NCBI GenBank assembly: GCA_022843955.1
Contig: JALHMQ010000009.1
Coordinates: forward strand, 68,069 to 132,068
Source of the DNA: Burkholderiaceae bacterium
Lineage (GTDB): Bacteria > Pseudomonadota > Gammaproteobacteria > Burkholderiales > Burkholderiaceae_F
Direction of reading: 5' to 3'
DNA length: 64,000 nt
Within the stretch, counting starts at the first letter, position 1. Every line of letters begins with the position of its first letter. This document shows positions 25,520-33,822 of the stretch, piece by piece. A model generated the notes under the pieces. The model was given only the letters and a program-made list of their open reading frames with translations, searched no databases and was not told the origin of the DNA. A program made the position numbers and the translations under genes.

Positions 25520-27091
25520 TCATGTGCGCGACGCCAAGGCCAACCAAACCAGCCAAGCGCCGTACGCGCCTACGAGTCCGGCCACGGAGCTGCTGAATCC
25601 GATCATCGACCGACGCTGCTGCTTGATCATCGCGTCATTCGGTCTTAATGACAGGCTGCCCAGCACCGGGCGCTGTGCGACTTCCCGCAACGATCTCGTT
25701 GTGTGGATTGTCGGGAACAGCTGGGAAGCCAAGAAGGCTGCCGCTCCTCCGGCGGCAAGCGCCATAAGCAACACGAGAGGCACCATTGCCATCCGGTTTG
25801 GGAACACAGGCTTATCACTGACGCGTGGCGGCTCGATGATCCGGAACTCCGCAAGGTTTGCAGACTCGTCAACTTCGCCGGTCAAGGTCGCCGACTCGCG
25901 GCGAGCGACCATCTGCTCATAGCTCTGCCGAACAACCTCATAGTCGCGATTTAACTGCGAAAGCTCCGCCTCGACCTGAGGAACACGATTGACCGAGGCG
26001 CGAAGGGCGTCTAATCGAGCCTGCAGTTCTCCGACGCGCGCGCGCAAGGCGGCGACGTTTGCTTCAGACTCAGTCAACGAAATCCTGATCTGCTGAAAAA
26101 CCGGATTCGTCGCTGCAGACGCTCGAGTCGATGGCGGAGCAGCGGCGAGCGCCTGACGACGCGCTTCGGCCGCCTGCTGCTTCTGAGCCTCCAGTGAGGC
26201 GATCATCCTGCGAGTCGCGCTGACATCTGGGTGCTCGTCGGTGTAGCGACGCAATAACTCATCAAGCAACCGCTTTTGCGTATCGATGCGCGCATCGAGT
26301 TCGGGTGAAAGCGCAGCGCTCGACAATGAAGGCGTCAGATCAGGAAGCAGTATCGGTTCTTCGCCGGCCAGTTCCCGCTTGAGTGCGTCTCTCGATTGTT
26401 CGGCCACCCGTAGTTCGACCTGCGCCCTGCTCAGCTCCTCTGCTGCGGCGGCAGTCCGTGTCACGTAATCCTGGCCGCCAGCAGCGCTGCTGGTGATCGC
26501 CATGTTCCTCAGACGGAACTCCTTCAGGCGGTTCTCAGCCTCTTCCAGACGCTTTTCATAAGCCCGGATCTGATCGTTGATGAACCTGCGGGTCGACTCG
26601 GTGTCGCGGCGCTTGTTGCCAAGTCCCGACTCGACGAACATCGACACCAAGGCTTGGACGATTCGACTAGCGTGCTCTTTGTCGGTGTCGGCGAAACTGA
26701 CGTTGTAGACGTTGTCACGCCCGGCCGCGCTCAAGCGAAGCTGCTTCATGATTTTGTCGACGAGCTGATCCTTCGCGGCCGGCGAGGCGATCCCCGCGTC
26801 CAGATCGGCACCGCGAACGAGCTTTTCAATGTTGGGGCGAGTGAGGAGCGTGCGGGCCAGCATGCCGACCTGCTGATCAATGTCGGGCTGTACGGTGAGT
26901 CCAGCCAACAAAGGCGCAAGAATGGACGAGGTATCGACGTAGACACGCGCACTGGCTTCGAAACGGTCCGGAATTTTCGCCAACACAACCGCGCCGATGA
27001 TGGCTGTGGCCCACGCCGCTGCCACGCCGATCCAACGGCGATGCCACATCCCGCGCAGGATGTCGAGCGCCTGCCGAATGATGTCGTCCAT
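25520..27091 (-). CDS. Polysaccharide chain-length determinant, XrtA-associated (TIGR03007 type, Wzz/GNVR)
   Basis: A 523-residue inner-membrane polysaccharide co-polymerase. TM1 lies near residues 20-40 (WIGVAAAWATAIIGAVVLAK), followed by a Wzz domain (DRFEASARVYVDTSSILAPL). Long coiled coils occupy about residues 165-380, and a GNVR-like segment (RVPQVEAELSQLNRDYEVVR) precedes TM2 near 430 and a further hydrophobic stretch near the end. It sets chain length with the outer-membrane exporter and the tyrosine kinase. It lies 29 bp after the export lipoprotein gene and 10 bp before the kinase gene. Confidence 0.94.
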   Translation of the reverse strand: MDDIIRQALDILRGMWHRRWIGVAAAWATAIIGAVVLAKIPDRFEASARVYVDTSSILAPLLAGLTVQPDIDQQVGMLARTLLTRPNIEKLVRGADLDAGIASPAAKDQLVDKIMKQLRLSAAGRDNVYNVSFADTDKEHASRIVQALVSMFVESGLGNKRRDTESTRRFINDQIRAYEKRLEEAENRLKEFRLRNMAITSSAAGGQDYVTRTAAAAEELSRAQVELRVAEQSRDALKRELAGEEPILLPDLTPSLSSAALSPELDARIDTQKRLLDELLRRYTDEHPDVSATRRMIASLEAQKQQAAEARRQALAAAPPSTRASAATNPVFQQIRISLTESEANVAALRARVGELQARLDALRASVNRVPQVEAELSQLNRDYEVVRQSYEQMVARRESATLTGEVDESANLAEFRIIEPPRVSDKPVFPNRMAMVPLVLLMALAAGGAAAFLASQLFPTIHTTRSLREVAQRPVLGSLSLRPNDAMIKQQRRSMIGFSSSVAGLVGAYGAWLVWLALASRT

Positions 27092-27120
27092 GTACTGCCC
27101 CTCAACAGCCGCCGGACTGG

Positions 27121-27753
27121 TTAGAACCAGCTCTGCGGAATGATCAGGATGTCGCCCGGCTTCACGTCCACGTTCGCCGCGATGTCGCCACGCTTGATCA
27201 GATCCCGCAGGCGCACGCTGTACTGCTTGCCAGCCTCCGTGCCACGAACCAGCACGGCGCCGTTGCCGTCGGCAAAGTCCGTCAGACCGCCCACCAGGAC
27301 CATGACATCGAGCAGCGTCATGTTCTGACGGTAGGGCACCGACTGCGGACGCGCCGCCTCGCCGATGACGCGGATCTGTTCGCTGTACGGCCCGTTGAAA
27401 GCGGTCACCATCACCGTCACAACCGGATCGCGAATGAACTTGCTCAAAGCCTTTTCGACGTCTCGTGCGAGATCAGTCGGATTGCGCCCGAGCGCCTGGA
27501 TGTCCTCGACCAGCGGCACCGAAATCCGGCCATCGGGTCGCACCGGCGCAGCAATCGACAACTCTGGATTCCGCCACACGATCACATTGACCGCATCCAG
27601 CGGCCCGATCAGGTAGCGATACTCCGGCGTTGCCGCGGCGGTGGGCGCAGGAGGCAAGCGCGTGCCGCAGGCGGAAAGCAGCGCGACCGCCAGAACGGCG
27701 CATGCAACCGCTAGGGTGCGAGCGCCCAGGAAACCAGACAGTTGGGACGACAT
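27121..27753 (-). CDS. Polysaccharide export lipoprotein (Wza-like, TIGR03027 type)
   Basis: A 210-residue outer-membrane export lipoprotein and first gene of the XrtA run. The start MSSQLSGFLGARTLAVACAV has a strong upstream Shine-Dalgarno (AAGGGGAG), and the signal peptide ends in lipobox LLSAC. A Poly_export domain follows (YRYLIGPLDAVNVIVWRNPE), then a SLBB domain (IRVIGEAARPQSVPYRQNMT, VDVKPGDILIIPQSWF). It forms the outer-membrane exit for the polymer with the chain-length protein. An upstream in-frame ATG at 27939 is rejected because it would hide the signal peptide. Confidence 0.94.
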   Translation of the reverse strand: MSSQLSGFLGARTLAVACAVLAVALLSACGTRLPPAPTAAATPEYRYLIGPLDAVNVIVWRNPELSIAAPVRPDGRISVPLVEDIQALGRNPTDLARDVEKALSKFIRDPVVTVMVTAFNGPYSEQIRVIGEAARPQSVPYRQNMTLLDVMVLVGGLTDFADGNGAVLVRGTEAGKQYSVRLRDLIKRGDIAANVDVKPGDILIIPQSWF

Positions 27754-28078
27754 GGGTTCTCCCCTTGGCCGAAAAGCCTCGGCAGCCGCCGAGGAAACGA
27801 ACAACATATCACGTGTATGCGCGATTTTTGGTGTTACGCCATCGGCCGCACCCCACCACCGATCAGGCGGGTTGAACCGAGGCAATTCCCCGGCGCTTGA
27901 CCTCAGCCCGCGGGAATCTTCAATTGTCGACCAATCCACGCCTGTCGGAAAACGGCTTATTCATCATAGGAACCGCATCTGTGACCGAATGGCCGGATTT
28001 GCCCCGGTGCTTGACCCCATCATCGGCGACCGCCTACATTGCTGACTCATCAGTCAGTTAATTCTCGCCCGCCTGCGC
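27754..28078. other. Divergent intergenic region between the XrtA run and tetR
   Basis: These 325 bp should hold the promoter of the long minus-strand exopolysaccharide run and that of tetR. A CACGTG palindrome sits at about 27811-27816 and a 16-bp inverted repeat at 28042-28057. I could not pick a convincing -35/-10 pair for either direction and found no TGGCAC-N5-TTGC sigma-54 site. Confidence 0.6.
28042..28057. promoter_or_regulatory. Candidate TetR operator (inverted repeat)
   Basis: CTGACT-CATC-AGTCAG forms a perfect 6-bp inverted repeat with a 4-bp spacer, centred about 30 bp before the tetR start. Size, symmetry and position fit an autoregulatory operator for the adjacent regulator; binding is inferred. 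Confidence 0.6.
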
Positions 28079-28771
28079 ATGTCCGCCACCGCCCGCACTG
28101 CAATGCCCCCCCGCTGGGAACGGCGTAAAGAAGCGCGACCGGCCGAACTGCTTGCGGCAGCGCTGGATCTGTTCGTCGACAAGGGTTACGCCGGCACGCG
28201 CCTGGATGACGTGGCGGCGCGCGCTCAAGTCTCCAAGGGCACCCTGTACCTGTATTTCGCCAACAAGGAGGAGTTGTTCAAGGCGGTGGTGCGGGAGAGT
28301 GTCGTCACGCTGATCCGCAACAGCGCCGAGCAGGCCGCGGTGGCCACCGGCAGCAGCGAGGCGTTGCTGCGGCAGTTGGTCGACACCTGGTGGGCGGAGT
28401 TCGGCAACACCCAGGCGGGCGGCATCAGCAAGCTGATGATGGCCGAGAGCGGAAACTTCCCGGAGATCGCACGGTTCTTCCTGGACGAGGTGATCGAGCC
28501 CTGGCACGCGCTGCTGGGTCAGGTGATCGATCGCGGCATTGAGCGCGGCGAGTTTCGCCCGGTTCAGACGCCGATGTATGTGCGGGTGATGACCGCACCG
28601 TTGGTGATGCTGTCACTGTGGAAGCACTCATTCGGTCCGTGCAGCGCGCAGGCGATCGACCCGCAACAGTATCTGGCCACGATGGTCGATGCACACTTGG
28701 CTTCGCTGCGCCCGCCGCAGGCGTCGCCCTCACGCCAATCCGCCAGCGGCAGGAAGTCACACAAGCGATGA
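28079..28771 (+). CDS. TetR/AcrR family transcriptional regulator
   Basis: A 230-residue repressor. The N-terminal helix-turn-helix spans about residues 22-68 (LLAAALDLFVDKGYAGTRLD, then VSKGTLYLYFANKEELFKAV). The C-terminal part is a ligand-binding helical domain with VEDTWW-like and DEVIEPWHALLGQVI segments. The ligand cannot be inferred. A perfect inverted repeat at 28042-28057 suggests autoregulation. Downstream on the same strand, after a terminator, are pcm, a rhodanese gene and tolC; regulation of tolC is plausible because TetR proteins often control efflux, but the terminator argues that at least part of tetR transcription stops first. Confidence 0.92.
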   Translation: MSATARTAMPPRWERRKEARPAELLAAALDLFVDKGYAGTRLDDVAARAQVSKGTLYLYFANKEELFKAVVRESVVTLIRNSAEQAAVATGSSEALLRQLVDTWWAEFGNTQAGGISKLMMAESGNFPEIARFFLDEVIEPWHALLGQVIDRGIERGEFRPVQTPMYVRVMTAPLVMLSLWKHSFGPCSAQAIDPQQYLATMVDAHLASLRPPQASPSRQSASGRKSHKR

Positions 28772-28879
28772 AGTGCGCGAATCGAGGCGTGAATCGCGCA
28801 GGCGCGGCCGACCGCGTTGCTAGACTTTCGGGTCATTGGCACCTCGATGCCCTCTTCGATGCCCCACTCAACTGCCCTT

Positions 28880-28900
28880 GCCCGTGATCGCGGGCTTTTT
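28880..28900 (+). terminator. Rho-independent terminator after tetR
   Basis: GCCCGT-GATC-GCGGGC forms a 6-bp stem (one T-G pair) with a 4-base loop, followed at once by TTTTT. It lies between tetR and pcm on the plus strand, and just upstream of the pcm Shine-Dalgarno. Confidence 0.7.
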
Positions 28901-28912
28901 CCAGGACAAGCA

Positions 28913-29602
28913 ATGAACGCAGCCGTGGCCGGACTCGATATCGAGCAGGCGCGCTTCAACATGATCGAGCAGCAGATTCGGCCGTGGGACGTGCTTGACC
29001 AGAGCGTGCTCGATCTGCTGCCGCTGGTTCGCCGCGAGGAGTTCGTCCCGCCCGAGTACCGGGCGCTTGCCTTCATCGACATGGAAATCCCGCTGAAGAT
29101 CGACGGCGCGGATACCGGCGAGAAAATGTTCGCGCCCAAGCTCGAAGCGCGCTTCCTGCAGGAATTGGGCATCAAGCCGCACGAGCACGTGCTCGAAGTC
29201 GGCACCGGGTCGGGCTACATGGCGGCGCTGCTGGCCCACAAAGCCCAGCACGTCTTGTCCATCGAGATCGACGAGCGGCTGCGTCGGTTCGCCACGGCCA
29301 ACATCGCGCGTGCCGGCATCGGCAGCGTGCGCATCGAATTGGGCGATGGCGCCCGCGGCTGGCCCGCGCGCGCGCCCTACGACGTCATCATGTTTTCCGG
29401 CTCGCTTCCTGCACTGCCGGATCGGCTGCTGGGGCAGTTGAAGGTAGGTGGTCGACTGGCGGTGATCGTGGGCGAGGCACCGGTCATGAGCGCGCAGATC
29501 ATCACGCGCGTGTCCGACAGCGGCTATGACACGCTGCGCATGTTCGAGACCGACATCGCCCCGCTGCGCAATGCGTGGCGGCCTTCGACTTTCCAGTTCT
29601 GA
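28913..29602 (+). CDS. pcm: Protein-L-isoaspartate O-methyltransferase family protein
   Basis: A 229-residue SAM methyltransferase of the PIMT family. It has RFNMIEQQIRPWDVLD at the N-terminus, motif I VLEVGTGSGYMAALLA, motif post-I VLSIEIDERLRRFATANI, and YDVIMFSGSLPALPDRLLG. It would repair isoaspartyl residues in damaged proteins, although this pcm-tolC-linked branch is of uncertain substrate. ATG 28913 has AGGA 7 bases upstream; an open frame from 28817 is not supported. It is followed 4 bp later by a rhodanese gene and then tolC, a conserved order in betaproteobacteria. Confidence 0.88.
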   Translation: MNAAVAGLDIEQARFNMIEQQIRPWDVLDQSVLDLLPLVRREEFVPPEYRALAFIDMEIPLKIDGADTGEKMFAPKLEARFLQELGIKPHEHVLEVGTGSGYMAALLAHKAQHVLSIEIDERLRRFATANIARAGIGSVRIELGDGARGWPARAPYDVIMFSGSLPALPDRLLGQLKVGGRLAVIVGEAPVMSAQIITRVSDSGYDTLRMFETDIAPLRNAWRPSTFQF

Positions 29603-29606
29603 CCGG

Positions 29607-29930
29607 ATGAAGAGTCTCTCCGTGGCCGAGTTGGCGCACTGGCTGGCCGACGCCCAGCGGCAGCGCCCGCTGCTGCTCGACGTGCGCGAGCCCTGGGAGC
29701 AACAGATCTGCCAGATCGAAGGCTCGCAGCTGATGCCGATGCGCGAGGTGCCGCAGGGCCTGGACGCCCTGGATCAGTCACAGCCGATCGTGTGCATCTG
29801 CCATCACGGCGGCCGCAGCGCGCACGTGGCCATGTTTCTGAACCGTCAGGGCTTTGGCGATGTGTTCAACCTCTCGGGCGGTGTCGATGCCTGGGCGCGC
29901 CAGATCGATCGCGCGATGCCGACTTACTGA
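29607..29930 (+). CDS. Single-domain rhodanese-like sulfurtransferase
   Basis: A 107-residue rhodanese domain. LLLDVREPWEQQICQIEGSQ is the CH2A-type motif, and the active loop is CICHHGGRSAHVAMFL, with the Cys preceding HHGGRS as in single-domain GlpE-like enzymes. FNLSGGVDAWARQID is the C-terminal signature. It transfers sulfane sulfur in the cytoplasm; the acceptor is unknown. The start is only 4 bp after the pcm stop with no strong Shine-Dalgarno, suggesting coupling to pcm. Confidence 0.93.
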   Translation: MKSLSVAELAHWLADAQRQRPLLLDVREPWEQQICQIEGSQLMPMREVPQGLDALDQSQPIVCICHHGGRSAHVAMFLNRQGFGDVFNLSGGVDAWARQIDRAMPTY

Positions 29931-30010
29931 ACGTGTTCAACCCGGGGCGAAGGCGCCGGTATCCAGCAAAAAATCCACAAACGTGCCGACTCAGGCCGGG
30001 AACATCAAAA

Positions 30011-31384
30011 ATGCGGAACTCACTCTCCACGCTCGCCCTGGCAGTCGCTGCAGCCCTGCTGGCCACCCATGTCGCGACCAACACGGCCCTCGCGCAGGCA
30101 CCGGCCGCGGCGCCCGCGCCCGTGGCACAGCGCAACGACCTGCTGGCGATCTATCGCCTGGCGCTCGCCAATGACCCGGTGTTTGCCTCGGCGCGCTTTG
30201 CGCGAGACGCCACGCAGGAGCGGGTGCCGCAGGCGCGGGCGCGGCTTCTGCCCAACGTGAATGCCGGTCTGGGCTACAACGAAACCAGTTTCGACTCCAA
30301 GACACCGGACTTTTCGCGCAGCTTCAACAGCTGGGGACCGTCGATCCAGGCCAACGTGCCGCTGTACCGGCCGCAGTCCTGGAACACGTTCGACCAGGCC
30401 AAGTTGCAGGCGCAGACCGCCGACGCTCAGTTTGCCCAGGCGCAGCAGGACCTGGTGTTGCGCGTGTCGCAGGCCTACTTCGACGTCCTTGCGGCGCAGG
30501 ACGACGTCACCGCGATCGAAGCCAGCAAGAAGGCCGTGTCGGAGCAATTGGCGCAGGCACGACGCGAGTTCGAGGTCGGCACCAAGACGATCGTCGACAC
30601 CCATGAGGCGCAGGCACGCTTCGATCAGATCTTCGCCCAGGAGCAGGTGGCACGCGGCACCCTGATCGTGCGGCAGAACGCGCTGCGTTCGATCATCGGT
30701 CGTGAGCCCGGCCCGCTGGTGCCACTGGCCGAGAAGCCCGCGCTGGCGCCGCCGCAACCGTTGGATGTGGAGACCTGGGCCCGCCAGGCCGAGGAAAACA
30801 GTTTCAGCGTCGTCGCGGCGCGCTATGCAACCGAGATTGCCCGCCTCAGCACGAAGCTGGCACGCAATGGCCACATGCCCACGCTCGATCTCGTGGCCTC
30901 GCTCAGCCAGAACCGCGGCAACGGTAGCGTCAACACCACCACCTCGAACACCACGCGCAACGCCACCGTTGGATTGCAGCTGAACGTACCGATCTACAGC
31001 GGCGGCCTGACGCAGAGCCAGGTGCGCGAATCGCTGGCGCTTGAAGACCGCACGCAGCAGGACCTCGAAGCCGCCCGTCGCACGGCCAACCAGTCCGCAA
31101 AGCAGGCCTACACCGGTGTCGATTTCGGCCTGGCGCAGGTCCGCGCACTTGAATCAGCAGAGGTCTCCGCGCGCAGCCAGCTCGAGTCCACCCGGCTCGG
31201 CTACCAGGTGGGCGTGCGGATCAACCTCGACGTGCTCAACGCCACCACCCAGCTGTTCGCCACGCAGCGCGATCTGAAGAAGGCGCGCTACGACTTTCTG
31301 GTGAACGGGCTGAGACTGGAGTCTTCGGTCGCCTCGCTCGACGAGCGGGACATCCAGGCGCTCAACACGCTGCTCGGCCGCTGA
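30011..31384 (+). CDS. tolC: TolC family outer-membrane efflux/secretion protein
   Basis: A 457-residue exported protein with a signal peptide ending near ATNTALAQAP. Two OEP repeats of the TolC fold follow, each with an LLAIYRLALANDPVFASA-type or WARQAEENSFSVVAARYATE helix, and barrel strands near VNAGLGYNETSFDS and VGLQLNVPIYSGGL. TolC trimers form the outer-membrane duct for RND pumps and type I secretion. No inner-membrane pump or adaptor is encoded next to it. It converges on waaA, separated by 45 bp containing a hairpin. Confidence 0.94.
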   Translation: MRNSLSTLALAVAAALLATHVATNTALAQAPAAAPAPVAQRNDLLAIYRLALANDPVFASARFARDATQERVPQARARLLPNVNAGLGYNETSFDSKTPDFSRSFNSWGPSIQANVPLYRPQSWNTFDQAKLQAQTADAQFAQAQQDLVLRVSQAYFDVLAAQDDVTAIEASKKAVSEQLAQARREFEVGTKTIVDTHEAQARFDQIFAQEQVARGTLIVRQNALRSIIGREPGPLVPLAEKPALAPPQPLDVETWARQAEENSFSVVAARYATEIARLSTKLARNGHMPTLDLVASLSQNRGNGSVNTTTSNTTRNATVGLQLNVPIYSGGLTQSQVRESLALEDRTQQDLEAARRTANQSAKQAYTGVDFGLAQVRALESAEVSARSQLESTRLGYQVGVRINLDVLNATTQLFATQRDLKKARYDFLVNGLRLESSVASLDERDIQALNTLLGR

Positions 31385-31403
31385 AGGATTCGACTGGCCT
31401 TTT

Positions 31404-31424
31404 GCCTGCGCGCCGGCCGCAGGC
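31404..31424. other. Stem-loop between convergent tolC and waaA
   Basis: GCCTGCG-CGCCGGC-CGCAGGC is a perfect 7-bp stem with a 7-base loop between two convergent genes. Neither strand has a T-tract after the stem, so it is not a standard intrinsic terminator, though the position suggests a role in 3' end formation. Confidence 0.5.
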
Positions 31425-31429
31425 GCCGG

Positions 31430-32734
31430 CTAGTCGCCGCCGTCGCTGACACATCTAAGCACGCGCTGCACGGTGAGCGCGGTCGCGCCGCGATGCGCAC
31501 GCGCGAATGCCACCGCCGCTTCGCGCATCTGCGCCAGTCGCGCCGGATCTGCGCTGAGTGCGGACATCGACGTTACTGCCGCGGTTGCATCGGTGACCTG
31601 CAGCGCGGCCCCGGCGGCCACCGCATCTGCGGCGGCCTGGGAAAAGTTGAACACGCTCGGCCCGAACACGACCGGGGTGCCGACCGCGCAGGCTTCGATC
31701 AGGTTTTGCGCGCCGAACGGCAGCAGGCTGCCGCCGATCAGGGCCACATCCGCCGCGGCGTTGTACAGCGTCATCTCGCCCATCGTGTCGCCGAGCAACA
31801 TGCACTTGGGCGCAGGTTGCGGCGGCCACGCTGCCCGGCTGCGCCGCAGGCAGGTGTAGCCGCGCCGCTCGATCAGCGCGGCCACTTCGTCGAAACGCTG
31901 CGGATGACGCGGCACGATGATGACCACCGGGGTTGCGCGCACATCGGGTGCCGCAGACAGGGGCGCCAGCGCATCCAGCAACAGCGCCTCCTCGCCATCG
32001 CGGCTGCTTGAAAACAGCCACACCGGCCGCTCGCCCCACGCGGCCCGCAGCGCGCGGCCGCGCGCGACCAGATCTTCAGCAGGCAGCAGGTCGAACTTCA
32101 GGTTGCCCACGACCTCGATGTCGCCGTCGTACAGCGTGCGGATGCGGGTGGCATCCGCCGCCGACTGTGCCAGCACGGCTGAGAACCCGGTCGCGGCCTC
32201 GCGCATCAGCGTCGGCAGGCGCTCGGCGCGCGCCAGCGACTTGGCCGACAGCCGGGCATTGACCAACACCACCGGCACCTTGGCATCCCGCGTGGCCGCC
32301 AGCAGGTTGGGCCACACCTCGGTCTCCATGATCAGGCACACCGACGGCCGCACCGCGCGCAGGAAGCGCGCCAGCGCGAACGGCAGCTCATACGGCAGGT
32401 AGCGCTGCACCAGTCGGCTTGACCAGCGGGCCGCGAGCGCAGTACCCACGGCGCGACCGGTAGGCGTCATGTGGGTCAGAACGAACTGCAGGTCCGGGCG
32501 AGCTGCGGCGAGTGCGTCGATCAGCGGTTCGGCGGCACGCGTCTCGCCGACGGATACGGCATGCACCCAGACGACGGGCCCGCCGGTGACCGGCAGCTCG
32601 CCCCGGCCCGCGAAGCGCTCGGCCCAATGATCGCGATATTCCCTTTGCCGCAGACTTCGCCACAACAGGTACAGCGCCACCAGCGGCAGCGCGAGGAACC
32701 ACGCCACCGTGTACAGCAGTCGGGCGCGGCTCAT
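31430..32734 (-). CDS. waaA: 3-deoxy-D-manno-octulosonic acid transferase
   Basis: A 434-residue GT30 enzyme anchored by an N-terminal TM (LLYTVAWFLALPLVALYLLW). Signature segments: VVWVHAVSVGETRAAEPLID (with the catalytic-region Glu), FVLTHMTPTGR, CLIMETEVWPNLLAATRD, VVGNLKFDLLP, and LIGGSLLPFGAQNLIEACAV. It transfers Kdo from CMP-Kdo to lipid IVA on the cytoplasmic side, the first step of inner-core LPS. The start overlaps the waaC stop as ATGA. Confidence 0.97.
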   Translation of the reverse strand: MSRARLLYTVAWFLALPLVALYLLWRSLRQREYRDHWAERFAGRGELPVTGGPVVWVHAVSVGETRAAEPLIDALAAARPDLQFVLTHMTPTGRAVGTALAARWSSRLVQRYLPYELPFALARFLRAVRPSVCLIMETEVWPNLLAATRDAKVPVVLVNARLSAKSLARAERLPTLMREAATGFSAVLAQSAADATRIRTLYDGDIEVVGNLKFDLLPAEDLVARGRALRAAWGERPVWLFSSSRDGEEALLLDALAPLSAAPDVRATPVVIIVPRHPQRFDEVAALIERRGYTCLRRSRAAWPPQPAPKCMLLGDTMGEMTLYNAAADVALIGGSLLPFGAQNLIEACAVGTPVVFGPSVFNFSQAAADAVAAGAALQVTDATAAVTSMSALSADPARLAQMREAAVAFARAHRGATALTVQRVLRCVSDGGD

Positions 32735-33699
32735 CGGCGCATGACCTGCGCCGCGGCAGCGATCACCGCATTGGCGAGCGGCTGCTGGTCGACGCCGCCG
32801 AGGCTGACGCAGGGCGCGTCGCCAACCAGACCAACGAGCGCCGGGTCGTAGTCGCAGTAGACCGCCACGGTCGGCGTGCCGACCGCGGCCGACAGATGCG
32901 ACAGCCCAGTGTCGAGCCCGATGACGACGGTGGCGCCAGCGAGCACGGCGGCGGCAGCATCGAGCGACACGCGTGGCAGCAGCACGGCGGAACGCATCAT
33001 GGAAGCGCGTTTCTGGCAGGCCGCCCGCTCGGTCATCGAGCCCCAGGGCAGCAGTGACGTCAGCCCCTGTCCGGCCAGCCAGGCCTCGACCGAACGCCAG
33101 CGCTCATCCGACCACAGCTTGGTCGGCCGACTCGCATTGGTGAGCAGCACGGCGAACGGCTTGCCGGCCGGCACCAGGTCGGGCGGCACGCGCGGCACCC
33201 GCAGATTGAAGCGCGGCGGCGTATCTATCGGATACGCGAACGCCGCCGCGCCGAAGCGCCGATTGCGTTCGATCGCATGCAGCGTCGGCGGTACGTTTAC
33301 CGCGTGGTCGTAGAACCAGGCGGCCAGCTTTTCGCGCGCGGAGTCTCTATCTGGGCCGGTACGGGGACCGCGTGCCCAGCGCGCCACCCAGGCGCTCTTG
33401 AGCAGCCCCTGGCAATCGATGATGCGGTCGTACGGCACCTCGTGCATCTGATGCCGCGTCTCGCGGATCTCCCGCCACGTGCTGGCGGCAAGCAGGCGCT
33501 TGCGCCAGCGACGCAGCGCCACCGGGATCACGCAGGTCACCGCCGGGTGCAGACGAGGGATCGCGCTGAAGCCCTCCTCGGCCACCCATTCGATGCGCGC
33601 ACCGGGCAGGCGCGCAGCGAGATCGGACACCAGCGGCAGCGCATGGACGATATCGCCCATCGAGGAGGTCTTGACGATGAGGATGCGCGGGCCGCTCAT
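32731..33699 (-). CDS. waaC: Lipopolysaccharide heptosyltransferase I
   Basis: A 322-residue GT9 enzyme. The start MSGPRILIVKTSSMGDIVHA is the classic heptosyltransferase N-terminus; IDCQGLLKSAWVARWARGPR, TNASRPTKLWSDERW and VVIGLDTGLSHLSAAVGTPT are further family motifs, the last binding the ADP-heptose donor. It adds the first L,D-heptose to Kdo in the LPS inner core. An upstream ATG at 33789 is in frame but adds a segment absent from the family. The gene overlaps waaA by 4 bp. Confidence 0.96.
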   Translation of the reverse strand: MSGPRILIVKTSSMGDIVHALPLVSDLAARLPGARIEWVAEEGFSAIPRLHPAVTCVIPVALRRWRKRLLAASTWREIRETRHQMHEVPYDRIIDCQGLLKSAWVARWARGPRTGPDRDSAREKLAAWFYDHAVNVPPTLHAIERNRRFGAAAFAYPIDTPPRFNLRVPRVPPDLVPAGKPFAVLLTNASRPTKLWSDERWRSVEAWLAGQGLTSLLPWGSMTERAACQKRASMMRSAVLLPRVSLDAAAAVLAGATVVIGLDTGLSHLSAAVGTPTVAVYCDYDPALVGLVGDAPCVSLGGVDQQPLANAVIAAAAQVMRR

Positions 33700-33822
33700 G
33701 AGTAAATGCTCGGCCGCGATTCTAGGCGTCGGCCCGCAGTGAAACAGGCAACATCGCGCCTGCACACGCATGCACCGGATGCGGATCAACCCGAATGCGC
33801 GCCGCGGGCGCGGCTCCGTTGC

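Noticed and set aside
27754..28078. Sigma-54 promoter for the XrtA run
   Set aside because: Such promoters are known for PEP-CTERM genes, but no TGGCAC-N5-TTGC match was found on the minus strand.
31404..31424. Intrinsic terminator for tolC or waaA
   Set aside because: The stem is perfect, but neither strand has a U-tract after it, so it is listed only as a stem-loop.
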